Shown: positions 18,339 to 25,989 of the stretch, in pieces
Numbering within the stretch: position 1 is the stretch's first letter
Layout: each line of letters starts with the position of its first letter
Assembly (NCBI RefSeq): GCF_000390185.1
Contig: NZ_AQHR01000114.1
Span: forward strand, 38,596 to 102,595
Direction: 5' to 3'
Source of the DNA: Lunatimonas lonarensis
GTDB taxonomy: Bacteria > Bacteroidota > Bacteroidia > Cytophagales > Cyclobacteriaceae
Length of the DNA stretch: 64,000 nt
Position numbers and translations under genes: made by a program
Notes under the pieces: model-generated
Database searches by the model: none
What the model saw: only the letters and a program-made list of their open reading frames with translations
What the model was told of the DNA's origin: nothing

Positions 18339-18740
18339 GGGGCTGACCGGTTTTGACAGTAGGTGTAAGGATCGGGCTCGCATGCAGGCTGGAGTATGTA
18401 CGGCCTTGAATCATTCATACGAACCATAATTGGCGAATCTAATTACGCCATGGCTGCCTAATCTTACCCTTCGGGGATATAGATACGCTTAAAGGGTTGA
18501 GTTTCGAGAGATGCTCCCCGGCCACATCCCACCGTCCGTTGCGCTGTCCGGGTGGAGTTGGGGTGTCGACCTGACAGGGCTGCTTCCCGCGAGGCTACTA
18601 AGCGGGACTAAGATCAGTGGCTAAGCTGTTGTCCGGTGTGTCACCCAGCAAACAACGGTCGAAAATCCAACAGGTGACTAAGCATGTAGACGGTACGGTG
18701 TTTCCCTATCTGGACGCGAGTTCGAATCTCGCCAGCTCCA
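18339..18740 (+). ncRNA. ssrA: Transfer-messenger RNA (tmRNA), tag GESNYAMAA
   Basis: The 402-nt gene starts with GGGGCTGACCGGTTTTGACAG and ends with a T-arm (GTTCGAATCTCGCC) and acceptor strand CAGCTCC. The 5' GGGGCTG pairs with the 3' CAGCTCC to form the tRNA-like acceptor stem. The CCA is not fully encoded: the discriminator A at 18740 is followed by CCT. An internal reading frame at 18432-18461 gives the peptide G-E-S-N-Y-A-M-A-A and a TAA stop, a typical Bacteroidota proteolysis tag. tmRNA with SmpB rescues stalled ribosomes and marks the truncated protein for degradation. Confidence 0.97.
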
Positions 18741-18744
18741 CCTC

Positions 18745-18796
18745 AAAAATCTCCCCTCCAGAAGGCCAAGTGCTCAGGGAGTGGGAGATTTTTTTT
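18745..18796 (+). terminator. Rho-independent terminator of tmRNA
   Basis: The arms AAAAATCTCCC and GGGAGATTTTTTTT flank a 27-nt loop directly after the tmRNA 3' end and are followed by T residues, a standard intrinsic terminator. Confidence 0.85.
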
Positions 18797-19068
18797 CCTC
18801 ATTTGAGAGAAATCCTTATTAGAACTCCATCTATTTTTGGATCGAAAAAAGGGGCACAACGCCAACCATTTACCTTTTAGGCGGCCCATTACTGCCCAAT
18901 TCGGAAAACAACCACCACTTTTCCCGTAAGCGATCGGTTAATCGGCAACCAACGCCGCCATATACCAACCCTGACTTTTTACCCCTATATAGTTTCAGAA
19001 ACCCGGAGAGATTCGGAATCCGATTGAATCAATTCAAACTTCACATGCTATGGATCCATTGTTAACAT

Positions 19069-19098
19069 TGTTTAATAAAAAACCTATTTTATTAAACA
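19069..19098. promoter_or_regulatory. Operator-like palindrome, copy 1, upstream of rhodopsin
   Basis: Arms TGTTTAAT (19069-19076) and ATTAAACA (19091-19098) are exact reverse complements separated by 14 nt. The pairing continues inward (AAAA/TTTT), giving a 12-bp perfect inverted repeat around a 6-nt centre. There is no T-run, so it does not look like a terminator. An element with the same arms and the same spacing lies 178 bp further downstream. Confidence 0.6.
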
Positions 19099-19246
19099 TC
19101 AAATAACGTCTATCCCTAGTTAATGCTTGTCATGTAAGGTGCTGTCTACGAGGCTCAAGTCGATTCTTTACGGCATCAAAAAAGCAAATTTACCTCGTAC
19201 CATTTTTTGAACACTACCACTCGGTTTTTAGCAATTCAAATCCTTT

Positions 19247-19276
19247 TGTTTAATATTAATGAATATTAATTAAACA
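19247..19276. promoter_or_regulatory. Operator-like palindrome, copy 2, upstream of rhodopsin
   Basis: Arms TGTTTAAT (19247-19254) and ATTAAACA (19269-19276) with a 14-nt spacer, identical in arms and length to the element at 19069-19098. The interior holds a repeated AATATTAAT. The element is 84 bp before the rhodopsin ATG, well placed for a regulator controlling that gene. Confidence 0.6.
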
Positions 19277-19360
19277 TTTTTTCTCCAAATCTCTTTATGG
19301 TATTAGGTGATCGCCAAAATTTTATTTTATCATTCTCCCTAACAAAAAATAATTTAACCT

Positions 19361-20113
19361 ATGAACACCCTTTTAACCGCAGATTTGGTTGGTCTTGACA
19401 AGATCATCAACAGCGACCCAATTGCTATAACCTTTTTCATTGGGTACATGGCTATGTTTGCATCGGCTGTCTTCTTCTTTGTAGAACGAAGCTCCGTAGA
19501 TGGGAAGTGGAAAACTTCCTTGCTGGTATCCGGTCTGATTACCGGAATTGCTGCTGTCCACTACTACTACATGCGAGACTTCTACCTGGAGACAGGGCAA
19601 AGTCCAACTGCATTTAGGTATGTGGACTGGACACTCACCGTGCCACTGATGTGTGTAGAGTTTTACTTGCTGACGAAGCCCTTTGGAGCCAAGGGCAGCA
19701 CGTTGTTCAAACTGATCCTGGCCTCACTGGTCATGTTGATTACAGGCTACATCGGGGAAACTTCCGGTATCGAAAACAACATTTTGTGGGGTATTCTCTC
19801 CACCTTGGGCTACCTCTACATTGTGTACGAGGTGTTTGCTGGGGATGTGGCCAAACTGGCGAAATCGTCTGATAGTCCGGCATTGGGTCAGGCCATGTTT
19901 CTGTTGAAGATTTTCATCACGCTGGGCTGGTCCATATATCCAATCGGCTACATGGTTCTCCCAGGAAACCTGCTCTCGGGTGCATTTGAGGTGAGCAGCA
20001 TCGATCTCTTCTACAATTTGGCAGATGCCATCAACAAAATCGGCTTTGGCTTGGTGATCTACTCGGTCGCTATCGCAGAAACTGCGAAGGCACGGAAAGC
20101 TGTAGTTGCCTAA
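19361..20113 (+). CDS. Proteorhodopsin, light-driven proton pump
   Basis: A 250-residue seven-helix rhodopsin. In helix C, RYVDWTLTVPLMCVE places Asp89, Thr93 and Glu100 at the proton acceptor, Thr101 and proton donor (Glu108) positions of marine proteorhodopsin, which is the proton-pump pattern. His67 matches the His75 partner of the acceptor. Lys226 in NLADAINKIGFG is the retinal Schiff-base lysine, with Asp222 as the second counterion. Met97 sits at the spectral tuning position (105), where Leu/Met mean green and Gln means blue absorption. Gly144 in helix E aligns with Trp138 of bacteriorhodopsin. Lycopene cyclase and retinal synthase genes follow, so retinal can be made locally. The product would pump protons out across the inner membrane in light. 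Confidence 0.97.
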   Translation: MNTLLTADLVGLDKIINSDPIAITFFIGYMAMFASAVFFFVERSSVDGKWKTSLLVSGLITGIAAVHYYYMRDFYLETGQSPTAFRYVDWTLTVPLMCVEFYLLTKPFGAKGSTLFKLILASLVMLITGYIGETSGIENNILWGILSTLGYLYIVYEVFAGDVAKLAKSSDSPALGQAMFLLKIFITLGWSIYPIGYMVLPGNLLSGAFEVSSIDLFYNLADAINKIGFGLVIYSVAIAETAKARKAVVA

Positions 20114-20117
20114 CTTG

Positions 20118-20157
20118 AAAAAGCTATCCCTGTCCTGTGGGAAGGGATAGCTTTTTT
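20118..20157 (+). terminator. Hairpin terminator between rhodopsin and crtY
   Basis: A perfect stem AAAAAGCTATCCC (20118-20130) with GGGATAGCTTTTT follows 4 bp after the rhodopsin stop codon and ends in a T-run. It should stop or attenuate transcription, so rhodopsin message would exceed that of crtY-blh unless those genes have their own promoter in the 46 bp that remain. Confidence 0.85.
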
Positions 20158-20202
20158 CATCCAAAAACCCTGGCAAAAAACAAACCCTTCCCAAGAAAAC
20201 CT

Positions 20203-21366
20203 ATGAATCCCACAAAAGCTACCTATGATTTTATAATCAGCGGCTTTGGCTGTGCGGGTATGAGTTTGGTATATTATTTAGCTCATAGTAAATTAAGAAA
20301 TTGCAAAATCCTCATTCTCGACAATTCGTGCAAGGAAACCAATGACAGAACGTGGTGTTACTGGGCTGAAAAGCCATTGAATATCCACCCGGCTACCGAG
20401 CCGATCATTAGTTGGCAGACCATTGCCCTTTCAAACGGAAACACACGCATAGAAAAATCCCTGGAGAACCTGCGCTATTTCCACCTCAAATCCTCCGATT
20501 TTTACCTGGCAATCCGTGGCCTGCTCAAAAAGTTCCCCCATATCGAACTCCTTCAAGACAGCGTGGTGGAGTGCGCAGAAACCGATGAAGGAGCCTATGT
20601 ACAGACAGCGAATTACGGTGTTTTTCACGCCAAAAAAGTATTCAACTCCATACCAAACTTTTCACTGAATCCTTCTTCAAAACCCATTTTAAAACAGGTA
20701 TTCGTAGGTTGGAAGATCAAAACCACGGCACCCTGCTTCGATCCGCATACTGTAGTCCTCATGGACTTTGTGCAGAACACTCAGAACCAAACTGAGTTCT
20801 TTTATATTCTGCCGTTTTCATCCACCGAGGCACTGGTAGAATACACGGCATTTAGCGACCAAGAACTCGACCAATGCCAAATGGAAGGGATGATTGATCG
20901 CTTTATCAGAAATGACATTGGCCAGAAGGCCTATGAAATAAGCTTTCGGGAGCAAGGAAGTATCCCTATGACCACTCAGGAACTGTCAGCCTACCGATTT
21001 GAACACATCATACCCATGGGCACGTTGGCAGGGTGGAGCAAGCCAAGTACAGGCTATACCTTTTACAATATCCAAAAACATTGCCAGCGGATCGTTTCCT
21101 GCCTAGAGGAAGAAAACCTCTCGGGCATGATAACCCTGAAAAGAAAACCCAAATACAATTTCTATGACAACATTTTGCTCAACATCGCCAGAAAATGGCC
21201 AAAAAAATTACCCGATGTATTCATAAATCTGTTCCAGACCAGTTCCGGGCCCGAGGTATTAAAATTCCTAAATGAGGAAAGCAGCTTGTCGGAAGAAATC
21301 AAGATATTGTCTCGACTGAAATTCCCTATTTTTATAAAATCCCTACTCGAATATGAAAAACACTGA
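20203..21366 (+). CDS. crtY: Lycopene beta-cyclase
   Basis: A 387-residue flavoprotein-like cyclase. The N-terminal nucleotide-binding fold is visible in YDFIISGFGCAGMSLVYYL, followed by the CrtY signature segment NDRTWCYW; further family blocks are FFYILPFSSTEALVEYTAF and IPMGTLAGWSKPSTGYTF. It converts linear lycopene into beta-carotene by closing both end rings. The ATG at 20203 starts the Rossmann strand at the right distance; the upstream in-frame start at 20137 would lie inside the rhodopsin terminator. The gene overlaps blh by 14 bp, so beta-carotene production is coupled to its cleavage into retinal. Confidence 0.93.
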   Translation: MNPTKATYDFIISGFGCAGMSLVYYLAHSKLRNCKILILDNSCKETNDRTWCYWAEKPLNIHPATEPIISWQTIALSNGNTRIEKSLENLRYFHLKSSDFYLAIRGLLKKFPHIELLQDSVVECAETDEGAYVQTANYGVFHAKKVFNSIPNFSLNPSSKPILKQVFVGWKIKTTAPCFDPHTVVLMDFVQNTQNQTEFFYILPFSSTEALVEYTAFSDQELDQCQMEGMIDRFIRNDIGQKAYEISFREQGSIPMTTQELSAYRFEHIIPMGTLAGWSKPSTGYTFYNIQKHCQRIVSCLEEENLSGMITLKRKPKYNFYDNILLNIARKWPKKLPDVFINLFQTSSGPEVLKFLNEESSLSEEIKILSRLKFPIFIKSLLEYEKH

Positions 21367-22222
21367 TATCTGGGGCAAAGTAGTAGGTTTCATCATTGCG
21401 GGCCTGTATTTGGTGTTTTTTGAAGGCAACCAGACCTTTGAATGGATTCTATTTGCCCTTGTTCTTTTTACGGTCGGGATTCCACATGGTGCCCTGGATC
21501 ATCTATTGGCTAATCCCCATATCCAACGACGGGATCTGACCAGGTTTATACTAAAATACCTCGGGATCATTATGCTCTATCTACTAGTTTGGACTATGAT
21601 CCCCGCACTTGCCCTGATCTCTTTCTTGATCATGTCCGCATACCATTTTGGCCAGAGTCATTATCTACGTGAAAGGTTGCTGATCGGGAAAGGCTTTTGC
21701 TATCTCGGTACAGGGGCGTTTTATCTTGGCGCAATTTTACTTGGAAATTTCGAGCAAACGGAATCCATATTATCGCCGATAGTGGCTATTGGCAGCTTTT
21801 ATGACGTTGGACTACTGCTACTTGGTACCAGTGTAATTGCTGTATTTTTTATACTACGTAAAAACAAACAGATCCATTACCCCATCTATCTGGCCGAAAT
21901 GCTGATCCTGGGAACGCTGTTGTTTTACCTTCCATTATTGGTTGGCTTTATCCTTTATTTCGGATTTTGGCATGCCCTTCCGAGTATGTCGGAGGAATAT
22001 CAATCACTAAAATTTTCCCTGGGCGACAACCGGTTAAGTCAATTTTTCCTACGAATGCTGCCATTCACGGCGGCTAGCATTATTGGGATGGGCATTATAC
22101 TCGTTATCTTATATCCAACCAATACCACACAGGAGCTGACCTTGCTGTTTTTTGTGTTGGTCTCACTGATATCCGCACCCCATATTTGGTATATGAATGG
22201 ATTTTTGGAAAGCAGACATTAG
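21353..22222 (+). CDS. blh: Brp/Blh-type beta-carotene 15,15'-dioxygenase
   Basis: A 289-residue polytopic membrane protein of the Brp/Blh family, which cleaves beta-carotene into two molecules of retinal. Conserved histidines expected to bind iron are seen in GIPHGALDHLL, SAYHFGQSHY and FGFWHALPS, with a last one in ISAPHIWYMNG. The start overlaps the end of crtY by 14 bp, indicating co-translation. Together with crtY and the rhodopsin gene it forms a complete chromophore module, except for lycopene synthesis (crtE, crtB, crtI), which must be elsewhere. Confidence 0.95.
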   Translation: MKNTDIWGKVVGFIIAGLYLVFFEGNQTFEWILFALVLFTVGIPHGALDHLLANPHIQRRDLTRFILKYLGIIMLYLLVWTMIPALALISFLIMSAYHFGQSHYLRERLLIGKGFCYLGTGAFYLGAILLGNFEQTESILSPIVAIGSFYDVGLLLLGTSVIAVFFILRKNKQIHYPIYLAEMLILGTLLFYLPLLVGFILYFGFWHALPSMSEEYQSLKFSLGDNRLSQFFLRMLPFTAASIIGMGIILVILYPTNTTQELTLLFFVLVSLISAPHIWYMNGFLESRH

Positions 22223-22284
22223 GGGCTTGCTACGCTTCGTCAAAGAAGTATTTGTAACCTTTAAGGATTTCGAATTTGTTTTGG

Positions 22285-24651
22285 TCACGATTCGGCATGT
22301 CGGATATTCTCTATCCCCCTCAGCAGTGCATCCGGATTAAAGGAAATACTGTCTATTCCTTGATCTACGAGGAAGCGGGCAAAGGCGGGATGGTCACTGG
22401 GTGCCTGTCCGCATAAGCCAATTTTCTTTCCATTCTTCTTAGCTGCTAGGATCGCCGAAGAAAGCATGAACGTAACCGCCTCGTTGCTTTCGTCAAACAA
22501 ATCCGCCACGATGGCCGAGTCCCGGTCTATTCCCAAGGTAAGTTGGGTGAGATCATTGGATCCAATGGAAAACCCATCAAAGATTTTCGAAAATGCCTCC
22601 GCCAATATCACATTGCTGGGTATTTCTGCCATGACATACACTTCCAGACCATTCTTGCCACGTTCCAAACCAAAATCAGCCATAACATCCAACACACGCT
22701 TTCCTTCCTCTACAGTCCGGCAAAATGGAATCATCACCTTCACATTCGTAAACCCCAGTTCATCCCGCAGTACCCGGACGGCCTCGCATTCCAGCCCGAA
22801 ACCTTCCTTGTACCGGTCGTTATAATACCTGGATGCGCCTCGGAAGCCCAGCATGGGGTTCTCCTCGGTAGGCTCAAAGGCCCCCCCACCTATCAGTTGG
22901 GCATATTCATTGGTTTTGAAATCACTCATACGGACGATCACCTCCTTCGGATAAAATGCAGCGGCCACAATCGCCAAGTGCTCCGAAAGCGTCTCCACGA
23001 AATAGCGCTTCTTGTCCTCGTAGTTTTGGGTGATCGCCGCAATGGCTCGCTTGTCGTTTCCATCCGGGAGCGATGCATACTGTACCAGTGCCATGGGATG
23101 AATCCGGATCGTGTTCGTTATGATAAACTCCATTCGAAGCAAACCCACTCCTTCGTTGGGGTAAAATGAAAGGCGAAAGGCTTTAAACGGATCTGCCAGG
23201 ATAAACATCGGTTTGGTTTTGGTGGGCTCCATCACTTCCAGATTCACTTCCTTTTCAGACCATTCCAGCTTTCCCTCATAAATTAGACCTTCATCTCCCT
23301 CGATACATGAAACCGTAATCACCTGCCCATCCTGCAGCTTATCGGTTGCATTGCCTGTTCCGACTATCGCATGAATTCCCAGTTCCCTTGCCACAATTGA
23401 GGCGTGGCTGGTTCTTCCGCCCTTATTGGTCACAATGCTGACCGCTTTCCGGAGCATGGCGTTCCAATCGGGGTTGGTAATATCTGCCACGATGATATCG
23501 CCTTCCTGCACTTTGGGGGCATCAGCCAGCGACCTGACGATGCACACCCTCCCGCTACCTATTTTTGCACCGACAGCCTTGCCCTTCAGCAGTGGCTTTG
23601 CCTTGCTATGTAGGGTATACTCGGTGATGCTCACACCCGTGTGCTGCCCATGAACCGTCTCCGGCCTTGCCTGAACAATAAATAACTCATCGGTGATACC
23701 ATCTTTTGCCCATTCAATATCCATGGGCATGCCATAATGCAGCTCAATCTGCCGACTCCAAGCGGCCAATACCTCCACTTCAGCAAGCGACAAAGAGAAA
23801 CTGTTTCGCTCCGATTGGCTTGTCCTGACATTTAGGACAGGCTTCTCCCCGCGCTGCCCATACACCATCTTATTTTCCTTCTCCCCCAACCTCTTGTAGA
23901 TCACAGATTGCTTGCCGTATACGCCTATAGATGGCTTAAAGGCATAAAACTCATCTGGATTAACCGCTCCCTGAACCACATTTTCGCCCAAGCCCCAAGC
24001 AGCGGTCAGATAAATAATGTTGTCAAAACCAGTTTCCGGATCAATGGTAAATATGACTCCTGCACTTCCCTTATCAGACCTTACCATTCGCTGTACCCCT
24101 ACGGACAGGTAGACATGCATGTGGTCAAACCCATTATCTATTCGGTATTTGATTGCTCGGTCATTGAATAGGGAGATATAACACCGATGCACCGCACGAA
24201 GAACCTCCTCCTCCCCTTCAATATTCAAAAAGCTATCGTGCTGTCCGGCAAAGCTCGCCGTAGGAAGATCCTCTGCCGTTGCCGAACTGCGAACGGCCAC
24301 CGAAATGGCCTTCCCTTCCGACAAAGCGCGAAATGCCTGCAAGTATTCCTCCCGCATGTGACCCGAAAATTTCCCGGTACTGATCAATTCACGACAGTTT
24401 TTGCCAACCTCCGCCAGATTGCTCAGCTTTTCGGTATCCAGCTGATCAAGTTGGTGCTGGAGCTTATTAAAAAGATCATTTTCATCCAAGAAGTGTCTAT
24501 AGGCCTCGGCAGTGGTGGCAAAGCCATCCGGAATTCGAATACCAAATGGCTGAAGGGCATGAATCATCTCTCCCAAGGAGGCATTTTTGCCTCCAACGGA
24601 GGACACATCTGTATTTCGTAGTGTTCGGAAGGGTATAGTGTAGGTAGACAT
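22285..24651 (-). CDS. ppsA: Phosphoenolpyruvate synthase
   Basis: A 788-residue enzyme that makes PEP from pyruvate, ATP and water. The N-terminal ATP/pyruvate-binding domain begins with SVGGKNASLGEMI and contains RSSATAEDLPTASFAGQ. The phosphorylated histidine lies in KGGRTSHASIVARELG (His416). The C-terminal PEP-binding barrel ends with the catalytic-cysteine segment LCGQAPSDHP (Cys747). All domains are complete. It is convergent with the crtY-blh genes across a 62-bp gap. The reaction supports gluconeogenesis and anaplerotic carbon flow. Confidence 0.96.
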   Translation of the reverse strand: MSTYTIPFRTLRNTDVSSVGGKNASLGEMIHALQPFGIRIPDGFATTAEAYRHFLDENDLFNKLQHQLDQLDTEKLSNLAEVGKNCRELISTGKFSGHMREEYLQAFRALSEGKAISVAVRSSATAEDLPTASFAGQHDSFLNIEGEEEVLRAVHRCYISLFNDRAIKYRIDNGFDHMHVYLSVGVQRMVRSDKGSAGVIFTIDPETGFDNIIYLTAAWGLGENVVQGAVNPDEFYAFKPSIGVYGKQSVIYKRLGEKENKMVYGQRGEKPVLNVRTSQSERNSFSLSLAEVEVLAAWSRQIELHYGMPMDIEWAKDGITDELFIVQARPETVHGQHTGVSITEYTLHSKAKPLLKGKAVGAKIGSGRVCIVRSLADAPKVQEGDIIVADITNPDWNAMLRKAVSIVTNKGGRTSHASIVARELGIHAIVGTGNATDKLQDGQVITVSCIEGDEGLIYEGKLEWSEKEVNLEVMEPTKTKPMFILADPFKAFRLSFYPNEGVGLLRMEFIITNTIRIHPMALVQYASLPDGNDKRAIAAITQNYEDKKRYFVETLSEHLAIVAAAFYPKEVIVRMSDFKTNEYAQLIGGGAFEPTEENPMLGFRGASRYYNDRYKEGFGLECEAVRVLRDELGFTNVKVMIPFCRTVEEGKRVLDVMADFGLERGKNGLEVYVMAEIPSNVILAEAFSKIFDGFSIGSNDLTQLTLGIDRDSAIVADLFDESNEAVTFMLSSAILAAKKNGKKIGLCGQAPSDHPAFARFLVDQGIDSISFNPDALLRGIENIRHAES

Positions 24652-24900
24652 GATAGTTTATTTTGGGTTTCTTACGGATGAGTGAATATACGTGTGCAAA
24701 AAACCAAAAAACATGATCTATATCAGAGATTAAACTGAATTTCAATCAACCATAGGCCACACCCGGTGATACCCTGCTGCATCGTCGGGATTCAACCGAC
24801 TTAGCTCGGAATCTTTGCCCTGTTTACCACAGATTTGGGTACCAGGCCTACCATTTCGTTCGATATTATAGTAACTTCACTGGATCAAAAACACAGCAGC

Positions 24901-25989
24901 ATGAAATTTATCGTCATCCTTCTTTTGCCATTTTTATGGATGGGTCTTTTATCCTGCGGGTCATCCGGCGAACGTACCTATCCCCAACGCGAGCATATTA
25001 CCGAATCTGTCTATGCCTCCGGGTCTATCAAGGCCCGCTACCAGTACCAGGCATTTGCAAATGCGGTTGGGACTGTTCAGGAAGTGTTCGTATCGGAAGG
25101 AGACACCGTAAAGGAGGGAACACCCATCTTATCAATCTTCAATGAATCGGCAAGGCTCAATCGCGAAACGGCCGAGCTTAACCGTGCCTTTGCCGACAAA
25201 CAGATCAATGAAACCAAACTACGGGATCTGGAAATAACGATTGCCTACACCAAAACGAGGTATCAAAACGATTCACTGCTCTTCTCGCGACAACAACGCC
25301 TGAAAGAACAGGGAATTGGCACCGCGGTAGAGCTGGAGCAGCGACAGCTAGCCTTCGAAAACTCAAAATCCACGCTGGAAGGATTACACATTCGGCGCAT
25401 TGATCTTCTTAGAGAACTGGAGTTCAACGAACGCAGTGCCTCCAAGAACCTTGCCATCACCCGCGCCTTGGAAAGCGATCTGATCTTGAAAAGCCAAGTG
25501 GCCGGCAAGGTTTACGCCCTTCTCAAGGAAAAAGGGGAAATGGTAAATGCCCAAACGCCGCTGGCAATAATCGGCAGTGCCGATGAGTTTTTACTTGAAA
25601 TGCAGGTGGATGAATTCGATATAGTAAAGATACAGCGGGGACAGACCATTCTGATAACTATGGACAGCTACCGTGGGGAAACATTTGAGGGAATAGTCAC
25701 CAAAATAAATCCGTTGATGGACGAAAGAAGCAAGAGCTTTCAGATAGAAGGAATGTTTGTCCGACAGCCCCATGTTCTTTATCCTAACCTGACATTGGAA
25801 GCAAACATTGTGATCCAACGCAAAGAAAATGCTTTGACCCTCCCTAGAGCCTTTATAGTCAATGAAAACCAGGTGATTACCTCTGCGGGCGACACGCTGA
25901 TGGTTCAGTTAGGGATAAAGGACTACCAAAAAGCCGAAATCATCTCAGGATTAGATGAAAAAACCGAGGTAAAGAGACCGGCCCGATGA
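24901..25989 (+). CDS. HlyD/MacA-like periplasmic adaptor lipoprotein of an ABC exporter
   Basis: A 362-residue adaptor protein. The signal peptide ends in a lipobox (GLLSC), so it is membrane-anchored. Beta-barrel and lipoyl halves are visible (VGTVQEVFVSEGDTVKEGTPIL and the returning half SQVAGKVYALLKEKGEMVNAQTPL) around a coiled-coil hairpin (residues about 85-180, rich in E, R, L). Starting at ATG 24901 gives the signal peptide; the in-frame TTG upstream does not. The gene overlaps the permease gene by 4 bp and an ATPase gene follows, so it is the periplasmic part of a MacAB-like exporter. An outer-membrane TolC is not present here. Confidence 0.9.
   Translation: MKFIVILLLPFLWMGLLSCGSSGERTYPQREHITESVYASGSIKARYQYQAFANAVGTVQEVFVSEGDTVKEGTPILSIFNESARLNRETAELNRAFADKQINETKLRDLEITIAYTKTRYQNDSLLFSRQQRLKEQGIGTAVELEQRQLAFENSKSTLEGLHIRRIDLLRELEFNERSASKNLAITRALESDLILKSQVAGKVYALLKEKGEMVNAQTPLAIIGSADEFLLEMQVDEFDIVKIQRGQTILITMDSYRGETFEGIVTKINPLMDERSKSFQIEGMFVRQPHVLYPNLTLEANIVIQRKENALTLPRAFIVNENQVITSAGDTLMVQLGIKDYQKAEIISGLDEKTEVKRPAR

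Larger units (their letters stand above)
18797..19360. other. 564-bp A+T-rich non-coding region upstream of the rhodopsin gene
   Basis: No gene is visible between the tmRNA terminator and the rhodopsin start. The second half is strongly A+T-rich and contains two 30-bp palindromes with identical arms, annotated separately. The long untranslated stretch suggests regulated transcription of the phototrophy genes. No clear TAnnTTTG promoter box could be assigned. Confidence 0.6.

Noticed and set aside
18617..18880. 87-codon ORF across the tmRNA 3' end
   Set aside because: The bases are explained by the tmRNA and its terminator.
19069..19098. Palindrome as a terminator for tmRNA
   Set aside because: tmRNA already has a strong terminator at 18745-18796; this element has no T-run and recurs near the rhodopsin start.
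22543..23169. 208-codon plus-strand ORF
   Set aside because: It lies wholly inside ppsA on the opposite strand; its translation lacks any domain and ppsA is certain.
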